DNA from: JBFHIZ01 sp963666475
GTDB taxonomy: Bacteria > Bacillota > Clostridia > Lachnospirales > Lachnospiraceae
NCBI GenBank assembly: GCA_963666475.2
Contig: OY762821.2
Location: forward strand, 186,001 to 250,000
Length of the DNA: 64,000 bases
Reading direction: 5' to 3'
The notes below the pieces were generated by a model that saw only the letters and a list, made by a program, of their open reading frames with translations, searched no databases and was not told the DNA's origin. The stretch's first letter is position 1. Each line of letters starts with the position of its first letter. Both the position numbers and the translations under genes were made by a program. Positions 49,588-57,202 of the stretch are shown here, one piece after another.

Positions 49588-50352
49588 TTAGGAATTTCGA
49601 AGAATTTTCTTTTTGTATTGATTTGGAGTTTCTCCAAAATATTTTTTAAATTGGGTAGAAAAATAATTGGGGTCAGAGATTCCGATTTTTTCAGCGATTT
49701 CGTAGTTTTTCAAATCGGTGGATAATAGAAGAATCTTGCTCTTTTCCATTCGCATTTGCACCAGATAATCACGGAATGGAATACCGAATAGCTTCTTGAA
49801 TAGAGTGCTCAAATAGCTATCGTTTAAACCAATTTCAAAAGCCAAAGAGGAAAGTGTAAAATCTTCATTTGCGAGGTTCTTCTCTAGAATCTCCTCGATG
49901 CTTTTCTTATATCCAGAGGATTGCACTTCATCTTCGATAGAATTTTGAATGGTTTTATAGACTTCTCGAATTTTTTCACTTTCGGAAGATTTTCGAAGAA
50001 GTGACTGGACGACTTCAATGACATCATTTTTGGAGATGGGCTTTAGGACATAATCATCCACGCCAATTTTTACGGCTTGTCTTGCATAATCAAAATAATC
50101 ATAACCTGTAATCATGGCAATTCGAATCCACGGCCAATTGGCCTTCACTTCTTTTGCGAAGTCAAGGCCATTGATTTTAGGCATATTAATGTCACATAGG
50201 ATCAAATCTGGTTCTTCTATTTTGACGATATCTAGTCCGCTTTTTCCATTGTCTGCTTCAAATACAGTAGATATGCCAAAGTCTTTATAGGGGATCAATG
50301 ATACAATCCCTTTTCTCACCAGCATTTCATCATCAATTACTAATAGTTTCAT
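49588..50352 (-). CDS. Response regulator, REC plus AraC HTH
   Basis: 254 residues from ATG at 50352 (GAGG upstream; ATG at 50364 would add four residues). REC domain with D54 (LILCDINMP), T/S in MITGYD, K in VLKPIS; AraC-type DNA-binding domain from about 150 (SLAFEIGLNDSYLSTLFKKLFG, IAEKIGISDPNYFSTQFKKYFG). It pairs with the downstream kinase. The start lies at the end of the MsrAB gene, so it is cotranscribed with it. Confidence 0.88.
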   Translation of the reverse strand: MKLLVIDDEMLVRKGIVSLIPYKDFGISTVFEADNGKSGLDIVKIEEPDLILCDINMPKINGLDFAKEVKANWPWIRIAMITGYDYFDYARQAVKIGVDDYVLKPISKNDVIEVVQSLLRKSSESEKIREVYKTIQNSIEDEVQSSGYKKSIEEILEKNLANEDFTLSSLAFEIGLNDSYLSTLFKKLFGIPFRDYLVQMRMEKSKILLLSTDLKNYEIAEKIGISDPNYFSTQFKKYFGETPNQYKKKILRNS

Positions 50353-50363
50353 AAGGAACCTCA

Positions 50364-51914
50364 TTATTCTACAACAGAGATTAAGAAGCCATATCCTTCA
50401 GCTTCCATATCAGAAAGCGGAATAAATCGGATGGAAGCGGAGTTGATGCAATATCGTAAGCCACCCTGATCCTCGGGACCATCTTCAAATACGTGTCCCA
50501 AATGAGAATCACCAACACGAGAACGAACTTCGGTACGTGTCATGTGAAAGGAAGTGTCTGTCTCATAGTGTACGACTTCTTCTACAATTGGTCTTGTAAA
50601 ACTAGGCCAACCACATCCAGAGTCAAATTTGTCACGAGATGAAAACAGTGGCTCGCCTGTTACAATATCAACATAGATACCTGGTTCATGGTTATCAAAG
50701 TATTCATTGGAAAATGCATATTCGGTAGAACCGTTTTGCGTTACCTGATACTGTAGTTCGGATAATGTTTCTCGTAATTCTTCATCGCTTGGTTTTTGAT
50801 AATTATTTGGATCGATAAAAATCACCTCTTCCTCAGATTGTGTTAGGTCAATATGGCAATATCCAAAAGGATTCTTTTGCAAATAATCTTGATGATAATC
50901 TTCCGCTTCATAAAAATTTTCGAGCGGTAGATTTTCAATCACGATGGGATCGTTGTATTTTTGCTGTTCAATGGATAGTAATGTAGTAATTACTACTTCA
51001 TCTGTCTCTCTAGTATAGTATATACCAGTTCGGTACTGACTTCCAACATCATTTCCTTGTTTATTAATACTTGTTGGGTTTACGATTTTTAAATAATAAC
51101 CGATGAGTTGTTCTAAAGATACCTGCGTTTCGTCATAGGTTACCTTGACAGTTTCGGCATGGCCAGAGTCTCGATGTGATACATCTTCATAACTTGGATT
51201 TTCTGTATTGCCATTTGCATATCCGCTCACAGCATCCATGACGCCGTCAATTCTTTGAAAATATTCTTCTACGCCCCAAAAACAGCCGCCAGCGAAATAG
51301 ATTGTCTCTGTAGTATTCGAATCTCCTAGGACGGAAACAATATTGTTTACTTGTGTTGCTCTTTCATCAATCATCGTTTGCTTGTCAAAATATGTAATAA
51401 TATCTTCGTTTGTTTGGTTGCCAACTTTGGTATCCAGTATCTGACCATTTGAGTCAATATAAATGGAAGTCGGAAAAGCACGTATTTGTAACTCTTTTGC
51501 TAGTTCGCCATCAGAATCGAGCAAAACAATCAAATTATTGTAGCCAAGTTTTTGAAACCATTCCTGGAAGTCCGTGGCATTCATTTCACCATTTGCATCC
51601 GGAGTAACAATCGTCAATACCAAAAAATCGGTTTCAAGTCCGGAAAGTGTGTTGACTTCTTCAAGTCCTGCAAGGCAGATTGGACACCAGGATGCCCAGT
51701 ATTTTAAGTATATATTTTCACCTTGTAGATCACTAAGGCGGTAAACGTCCCCATTTAAGTCGGTGAGCTCAAAATCAGGAGCAGGTGTCGTGTTTTTCTT
51801 TGTAACATTTGAATCAGAACCTGTCGAAGAGTTTGATGTATTGTCCCTTGCTCCACAGGATGAAATGAAGAATACCATAAATAATAGAATTGCAATGAAT
51901 GCATAATATTTCAT
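50364..51914 (-). CDS. msrAB: Thioredoxin-MsrA-MsrB lipoprotein
   Basis: 516 residues, three domains. Lipobox ISSC (Cys20), so outer-face anchored. Thioredoxin-like TlpA-type domain about 45-180 with WASWCPIC (C77, C80). MsrA about 203-360 with the catalytic GGCFWG (C211), GSQYRTGIYY and GYCHIDL. MsrB about 370-516 with SGCGWPSF and GLRYCINSASIRF (C489). It repairs oxidised Met (S and R forms) in surface proteins, using electrons passed from CcdA to the thioredoxin domain. The order is like Neisseria PilB. Confidence 0.93.
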   Translation of the reverse strand: MKYYAFIAILLFMVFFISSCGARDNTSNSSTGSDSNVTKKNTTPAPDFELTDLNGDVYRLSDLQGENIYLKYWASWCPICLAGLEEVNTLSGLETDFLVLTIVTPDANGEMNATDFQEWFQKLGYNNLIVLLDSDGELAKELQIRAFPTSIYIDSNGQILDTKVGNQTNEDIITYFDKQTMIDERATQVNNIVSVLGDSNTTETIYFAGGCFWGVEEYFQRIDGVMDAVSGYANGNTENPSYEDVSHRDSGHAETVKVTYDETQVSLEQLIGYYLKIVNPTSINKQGNDVGSQYRTGIYYTRETDEVVITTLLSIEQQKYNDPIVIENLPLENFYEAEDYHQDYLQKNPFGYCHIDLTQSEEEVIFIDPNNYQKPSDEELRETLSELQYQVTQNGSTEYAFSNEYFDNHEPGIYVDIVTGEPLFSSRDKFDSGCGWPSFTRPIVEEVVHYETDTSFHMTRTEVRSRVGDSHLGHVFEDGPEDQGGLRYCINSASIRFIPLSDMEAEGYGFLISVVE

Positions 51915-51931
51915 AAGAAACTCCTTTCTTG

Positions 51932-52672
51932 CTATCCGAACAAGTCGTGCGTAAGCGTTTGTATTTGTTCTAGGATATGTTCAATCAGTACGGTAAAGTC
52001 GGTCAGTCGATCCATCATTAATAAGAGTCCCATTAGAATGATGAGAATACCGCCTGCAATTTTGATTTTATTCATATGTTTGTAAAGTACTTTTATTTTA
52101 GAAAGTAAGGTGTTGGAAAAGAAGGCCAATACTAAAAAAGGTATCATTAGACCGATGGAATATACAAACATTAAGAATCCACCATATAAAGAACTTCCTT
52201 CACTAGCAGATAGACCGAGCACAGCAGCCAATACCGGACCGACACATGGAGTCCATCCAAAGCTAAATGTAAAACCTAAAAGATAGGCGCCTAGTAAATC
52301 TGATTTTTTCGAACGTTGAATCTGAAGTTTGTTCTCTCGATATAAAAAATTCCATTTAATAATTCCGATCTGATGTAGACCTAAAAGAATGACAAATATC
52401 CCTGCAATTCGTAAAAACCAGTCGCTGTATAATATTTTTCCAAGTGCCCCCGCACCAAAACCTAAAAGAATGAATGAAGTGGAAAGACCTAAGACAAAAA
52501 TGATTGACTTACCAAACGCTTTCATGGAAAGATGTTTTCCACTAATTGGGATTTCTGTTTCTTGGCCAGTAAAGTATCCGACATACACGGGGAGGACAGG
52601 TAAAATACAAGGTGCAAAAAAGGAAAGCAGACCTGCTAAAAATACCGTACTAATATATAAATTTTCATACAT
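51932..52672 (-). CDS. ccdA: CcdA-type thiol electron-transfer membrane protein
   Basis: 246 residues from ATG at 52672 (AAAGGTGG upstream; GTGs at 52684 and 52681 overlap that site). Six membrane segments with the paired Cys motifs SFFAPCILPVLP and SFGWTPCVGPVLA, the CcdA/DsbD hallmark. It passes reducing power from cytosolic thioredoxin to the thioredoxin domain of the MsrAB lipoprotein, which follows 17 bases on. Confidence 0.9.
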   Translation of the reverse strand: MYENLYISTVFLAGLLSFFAPCILPVLPVYVGYFTGQETEIPISGKHLSMKAFGKSIIFVLGLSTSFILLGFGAGALGKILYSDWFLRIAGIFVILLGLHQIGIIKWNFLYRENKLQIQRSKKSDLLGAYLLGFTFSFGWTPCVGPVLAAVLGLSASEGSSLYGGFLMFVYSIGLMIPFLVLAFFSNTLLSKIKVLYKHMNKIKIAGGILIILMGLLLMMDRLTDFTVLIEHILEQIQTLTHDLFG

Positions 52673-52778
52673 ATCAATCACCACCTTTATAAAATATTTC
52701 TTGATGTGTTCCTAGTATAGCGTGTTATTTGCAATAAAAATATAGGCATCGATTGTGTGTTTCTTATATTTTATTAGG

Positions 52779-52792
52779 TATCGTACGATACC
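52779..52792. promoter_or_regulatory. Possible TetR operator
   Basis: GGTATCGTACGATACC is a perfect 16-base palindrome in the divergent region between the ccdA operon and the TetR gene (around 52777-52792). Perfect palindromes of this kind are typical TetR-family sites. The target side is inferred. Confidence 0.5.
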
Positions 52793-52897
52793 CTTTGAAC
52801 GTTGCTATTTGAAAGGGGATATGGTACACTAAGGAACATAAATGACTAAATAGGTCAACTATATTTTGATAGCAAATATAATACATGGGGCGAATAC

Positions 52898-53497
52898 ATG
52901 AACGAAAAGTTTTTTGAATTAAAACGAGAGAAACAGGAACGAATTATCAATGCAGCTTTGGAAGTTTTTTCGAAGGATAAATATCGGTATGCCAGTACAG
53001 ATAAAATTGTCGAACTGGCTGGAATCAGTAAGGGGCTCTTGTTTCACTATTTTGGGAGTAAAATGGGGGTATTTAGTTTTTTATACGATTACAGTGTTCG
53101 CTATATTGAGCTGGAATTATATGGAACGATCTCTATAAAAGAAACCAATTATTTTGAGCTTCTTTGTCAAGTTGAAGAAACGCATGCGTTGATTCGAGAA
53201 AAACATTTTTATATGCTTCCATTCCTAAATAAGGCAGAAGCAGAAGAGGATCCTGAAATTCAACAAATGATTTTGAAGAAATCGGAATCCTTGCGTACAA
53301 GATATCAGGAAATCTTTGAGAAAGCGGATATGAGTTTTTTAAACCGTTATTCAAATAAGGAACAGATCCAATCGATTATTCGCTACGCTGTGATTGGCTT
53401 TGATCGAGAATTTGAGGCGGATCCGAGAGCGACATCCGAAGTTTGGGCGAAAAAGAAACCACAAATGATACGTGCACTTGAAAAATTATTTACATAA
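52898..53497 (+). CDS. TetR-family regulator
   Basis: 199 residues: HTH at about 8-55 (ERIINAALEVFSKDKYRYASTDKIVELAGISKGLLFHYFGSKMGVF) and a helical ligand domain with no drug-specific motif. It is divergent from the ccdA operon with 213 bases between, so it could regulate that operon or itself. TACGATACC-like repeats (TATCGTACGATACC, near 52780) form a dyad that could be its operator. Confidence 0.82.
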   Translation: MNEKFFELKREKQERIINAALEVFSKDKYRYASTDKIVELAGISKGLLFHYFGSKMGVFSFLYDYSVRYIELELYGTISIKETNYFELLCQVEETHALIREKHFYMLPFLNKAEAEEDPEIQQMILKKSESLRTRYQEIFEKADMSFLNRYSNKEQIQSIIRYAVIGFDREFEADPRATSEVWAKKKPQMIRALEKLFT

Positions 53498-53781
53498 TAT
53501 AAAGATTATGGTTTACATAAAATGGACGGATGTATATTATTCGGTACAATATTCATGCAAAATATGGGAAAAATGCAAGAAATACAGTGGTGTCTTTCTT
53601 GAGTGACACAAGCGTCATATGTGGATAACTCTGTGGAGAGTGTGGATTACTTGTAAATTTGTGTTTAAATGAATTTCGTGTCATTATTTTTTGGGGTACG
53701 TTTGCAAGTAAAAATGAAAGTCAAAAAAAGACAGGAATAAAAAATTGCATAAAAATTATGTTAACTCATTTTTGTTTATAC
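53498..53781. other. Intergenic region with DnaA-box-like cluster
   Basis: No gene seen. TGTGGATAA (53620-53628, the complement of TTATCCACA), TGTGGAGAG (53632-53640) and TGTGGATTA (53641-53649) form a tight cluster like DnaA boxes. A small hairpin GTGTC...GACAC lies at 53590-53608 without a T-run. Confidence 0.4.
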
Positions 53782-53810
53782 TCGACATGTGTAAAAGAAA
53801 AGAATATAAT
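53782..53810 (+). promoter_or_regulatory. Predicted promoter of the PduL gene
   Basis: TCGACA (53782-53787), 17 bases, TATAAT (53805-53810). One mismatch in the -35. The predicted start lies just before the AAGGAGG ribosome site at 53830-53836. Confidence 0.6.
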
Positions 53811-53843
53811 TATTGTATACAAGAAATCTTAAGGAGGTTTAAA

Positions 53844-54422
53844 ATGGAGAACAAGATATTAGTAGAGACGAGTGCAAGACATGTGCATGTAACAGATAAA
53901 GATTTAGCGATTTTATTTGGAGAAGGTGCAGTGCTTACACCAAAAAAAGAATTATCCCAACCAGGTCAATATGCATGTGAAGAACGTGTAGATGTTGTTG
54001 GACCAAAAGCAACACTTGCAAGAGTATCAATTCTTGGGCCTACAAGAAAAGCTACACAGGTCGAAATCTCAGCAACCGACGCACGTTCGATTGGAATCGT
54101 GGCGCCAGTTAGGGATTCAGGTGATGTTGCTGGAAGTGCTCCTTGTAAATTGGTTGGACCAAAAGGAGAAATTGAAATATCAGAAGGTGTGATTATTGCA
54201 AAACGTCACATTCATTTTTCACCAGAAGAAGCAGCAGCGTTCAATGTAGAAGAAAAAGAAATTGTTCAGGTTAAAGTGGTAACTGCTGAACGTTCCTTAA
54301 TTTTTGATGATGTACTATGTCGTGTGAATCCAGCATTCTCACTTGCAATGCATATCGATGTGGATGAATCAAACGCAGCAGGATGTGCAGGCGTTGTTTA
54401 TGGAGAACTCATTAAAAAATAG
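53844..54422 (+). CDS. pduL: PduL-type phosphate acyltransferase
   Basis: 192 residues from ATG 53844 (AAGGAGG 7 bases upstream). PduL repeats: ETSARHVHVTDKDLAILFG, LSQPGQYACEERVDVVGPK, VSILGPTRKATQVEIS, SEGVIIAKRHIHFSPEEA and HIDVDESNAAG. The His pairs (HVH, HIH) bind zinc. It converts acyl-CoA and phosphate to acyl-phosphate. No microcompartment shell or aldehyde dehydrogenase genes are near, so this is likely the free Pta replacement making acetyl-phosphate in fermentation. It has no encapsulation peptide at its N-terminus. Confidence 0.9.
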   Translation: MENKILVETSARHVHVTDKDLAILFGEGAVLTPKKELSQPGQYACEERVDVVGPKATLARVSILGPTRKATQVEISATDARSIGIVAPVRDSGDVAGSAPCKLVGPKGEIEISEGVIIAKRHIHFSPEEAAAFNVEEKEIVQVKVVTAERSLIFDDVLCRVNPAFSLAMHIDVDESNAAGCAGVVYGELIKK

Positions 54423-54432
54423 ACTGAAAAAG

Positions 54433-54469
54433 TAGTCAAAAAACGATTTTGTTTTTTGGCTATTTTTTT
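54433..54469 (+). terminator. Rho-independent terminator after pduL
   Basis: TAGTCAAAAAAC and GTTTTTTGGCTA form a 12-base stem (one G-T-type mismatch), followed by a T-run. It ends the pduL transcript. Confidence 0.75.
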
Positions 54470-54581
54470 ATAATAAAATACATACATTTTACATAGAATT
54501 ACGCATTTTATAGGATTATTATGGTAAAATATTCATTATTAAACTCATTGCTAACAATTTACTACGAAATGGAGAAAGAAA

Positions 54582-55853
54582 ATGGATCGCACAAAAGTGA
54601 AGAAGGATAAGCTTACGAAAGTTGAGAAGTCATGGATCATGTATGATTGTGGAAATTCTGCATACTCTATGGCAATTACCACCGCATTATTCCCGATAGT
54701 ATTTGGAATGTTTGATGGGGTTGGAAGTATGGATTACGGATATTTTAGTTCTTTGGCAGGCATTCTTGTTGCTGTTTTGAGTCCTATTCTTGGAACCATT
54801 GCAGATTATAAAGATAAGAAAAAAAGATTCTTCTTATTTTTCGCATTGTTAGGGATCTTTACCACGGCAGCGTTGGCACTTGTGCCACCGTCTAGTGGAC
54901 AATGGCAGATTTTAATTGGGATCTTTGTTTTAACCGTAGTAGGGTTTAATGGATCATTAATATTTTATGATGCATTTTTACCAGATGTTTCTAATGATGA
55001 GAGAATGGACCGTGTATCTTCTTTTGGATTCGCGTTCGGATATATTCTAAGTGTTATTCCTTTTGGTATTAGTTTGGCTGTGGTGTTTTTGTTAGGAATG
55101 GACAATCCACTTGGTTATCAAATTGGTTTTGTGATCACTGCGTTATGGTGGGGGTTGTTTACACTGCCTATGCTTAGAAATGTTCATCAAACGCACTACA
55201 TCGAACCAGAACCAAGACCGGTAACCAACAGTTTTAAGCGTCTTTGGGCAACGCTAAGAAATATTTCGCATTATAAATATGTATTTATCTTTTTAATTGC
55301 ATATTTCTTCTATATAGATGGAGTTGATACCATTATAAAAATGGTAGTGCCATTTGCAGAATCCATTCTTGGCTCCGATGCTATGGATACATTTACGCTC
55401 CTGGGTATTTTACTAATTATACAGCTTGTTGCGTTTCCTTTTGCAATTCTCTACGGGAACCTGGCAAAAAAATATTCAGCACGTAATATGATTGTCGTGG
55501 CGATAGCGACATATGTTGTTGCTTGTATATCAGGATTTTTTATTACCAACGTTATGCATATTTTTATTTTGGGAATTTTGATTGGATCGGCACAGGGTGG
55601 AATTCAGGCACTTAGCCGTTCATACTTTGCGGTTATTATCCCAAAAGAAAAATCGAATGAATTTTTTGGATTTTATAATGTATTTGGAAAATTCTCTGCA
55701 ATTATTGGACCGATTGCAATGGCACTGACCTCGGATCTGACTGGAAATCCAAGATTTAGTATCTTAGCGCTCATTCCATTGTTTATTATCGGATTCTTTG
55801 TATTTATTTCTCTTCCAAAAGAAGTTAGTAAGGTGCGTGCAATTGATGAATAA
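54582..55853 (+). CDS. MFS transporter, UMF1/Atg22-like
   Basis: 423 residues, about 12 membrane segments. The start SWIMYDCGNSAYSMAITTALFPIVFG is the family mark (YDxGNSAYxTxITT in relatives), followed by GTIADYKDKKKRF (MFS loop) and LSRSYFAVIIPKEKSNEFFGFYNVFGKFSAIIGP. Relatives export amino acids or other small molecules. It overlaps the next gene by 8 bases, so the pair is cotranscribed. Confidence 0.88.
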   Translation: MDRTKVKKDKLTKVEKSWIMYDCGNSAYSMAITTALFPIVFGMFDGVGSMDYGYFSSLAGILVAVLSPILGTIADYKDKKKRFFLFFALLGIFTTAALALVPPSSGQWQILIGIFVLTVVGFNGSLIFYDAFLPDVSNDERMDRVSSFGFAFGYILSVIPFGISLAVVFLLGMDNPLGYQIGFVITALWWGLFTLPMLRNVHQTHYIEPEPRPVTNSFKRLWATLRNISHYKYVFIFLIAYFFYIDGVDTIIKMVVPFAESILGSDAMDTFTLLGILLIIQLVAFPFAILYGNLAKKYSARNMIVVAIATYVVACISGFFITNVMHIFILGILIGSAQGGIQALSRSYFAVIIPKEKSNEFFGFYNVFGKFSAIIGPIAMALTSDLTGNPRFSILALIPLFIIGFFVFISLPKEVSKVRAIDE

Positions 55854-57108
55854 AATGATTGTGATATCATATGATGCGTTTTCAGAAGACAACTGGGAAC
55901 GTGCAAAAGCATTACCAAATTTAAAAAAAATAATAGAAGCTGGTTCCTATACGAACCAGCTTCTTAGTGTTTATCCAACGTTGACCTATGTCGTGCATAC
56001 TACCATGATGACTGGAAAATATCCAATTTCACACGGGGTGTATCATAACAATCCATTACAGCCATTTGTGAAAGAAGCGGATCAAGAATGGTTTTGGTAT
56101 AGAAGCCAGGTCCAAGCAGAGACGATATATGACCTTGCAAAGAAATATAAAAAAAGGGTGGCTGGAATTTTGTGGCCAGTCACAGGAAAATCATCCATTC
56201 GATATAATATACCAGAGGTCCGTGCAATTCAAAACGAAAATCAAATATGGAAAGCGCTTAAAAGTGGAACAGCCTGGTATAGTATCTTAATGGAGATGAA
56301 GCATGGACATCTTCGACAAGGAATTTCACAACCTGGTCTAGATGATTTCTCAACAGCCTGTGCTTGTACAACAATTCGAAAATATAAACCGGATCTAATG
56401 CTACTTCATTTGACGGATTTAGATGATACAAAACATCATCATCATTTAGATAGCAAAGAAGTCGATAACGCGATTTGCAGAATGGATCGTAGAATTGGAG
56501 AAATTGTACGTGCAGTAGAAGAAGCAGGACTCGAAAAAGAAATGCATTATGTTGTAATTGGTGATCATGGTCAAAAGGAAGTACATTATCAACTTCGAAT
56601 GAACCGATGGTTGCAAGAAATATTGTTGCAAAATGAAGATGAACATACGTGGAAATCTTATATACAAGGTGCGGATGGAACTGCTTTTTGGTATTTTAAT
56701 GGCATGTCGACTGAGGAAATAATGGATGCAAGAAATCGCTTGGAGCAATGGCGAGAGCATAATCAAGGGATACGTACAATATTTACAAAGGATGAAATGC
56801 GTAACATGGGAATAGACTCTAGCGCAGAATTTATGATTGAAGCACATGAGGGGTATTATTTTTCGGATGAGACAGAAAAATCCACAGTAATCGATTTGAA
56901 TCAGGAGAATATCACGCATTCTACGCATGGGTATTTACCAGATCAAGAGGGTTATCATTGCAACTTCGTGATTGCAGGGCCAAAGGTAAAAACAAATTAT
57001 CATATAGGAAAAATGAACATGGTCGATGTAGCTCCAACATTGGCAAATGTACTAGATTTTGAAATGGATTCTTGCGATGGGAGACAAATTGATGAAATAA
57101 TGCTATGA
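55846..57108 (+). CDS. Nucleotide pyrophosphatase/phosphodiesterase (alkaline phosphatase superfamily)
   Basis: 420 residues from ATG 55846 (55855 is an alternative). AP-superfamily marks: VISYDAF (metal Asp), YPTLTYVVHTTMMTGKYPISHGV (nucleophile Thr), LLHLTDLDDTKHHHH (metal DxxxH) and VIGDHGQ (DH), STHGYLPDQEGYHCNFVIAGP (H). No signal peptide, so cytosolic. Cleaves phosphodiesters or phosphonates. Coupled to the UMF1 transporter. Confidence 0.85.
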   Translation: MNKMIVISYDAFSEDNWERAKALPNLKKIIEAGSYTNQLLSVYPTLTYVVHTTMMTGKYPISHGVYHNNPLQPFVKEADQEWFWYRSQVQAETIYDLAKKYKKRVAGILWPVTGKSSIRYNIPEVRAIQNENQIWKALKSGTAWYSILMEMKHGHLRQGISQPGLDDFSTACACTTIRKYKPDLMLLHLTDLDDTKHHHHLDSKEVDNAICRMDRRIGEIVRAVEEAGLEKEMHYVVIGDHGQKEVHYQLRMNRWLQEILLQNEDEHTWKSYIQGADGTAFWYFNGMSTEEIMDARNRLEQWREHNQGIRTIFTKDEMRNMGIDSSAEFMIEAHEGYYFSDETEKSTVIDLNQENITHSTHGYLPDQEGYHCNFVIAGPKVKTNYHIGKMNMVDVAPTLANVLDFEMDSCDGRQIDEIML

Positions 57109-57202
57109 TTTTCGGCATGTGTGATACTAATTTTGGTAGTAATAAACAGAAGAGTATGATATGATAACCATATATTTTGACTTGGACTTGAAAGGAATTA
57201 TC

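Noticed and set aside
53620..53649. Replication origin
   Set aside because: Three boxes alone, with no dnaA, dnaN or recF nearby and no AT-rich unwinding element, do not make oriC.
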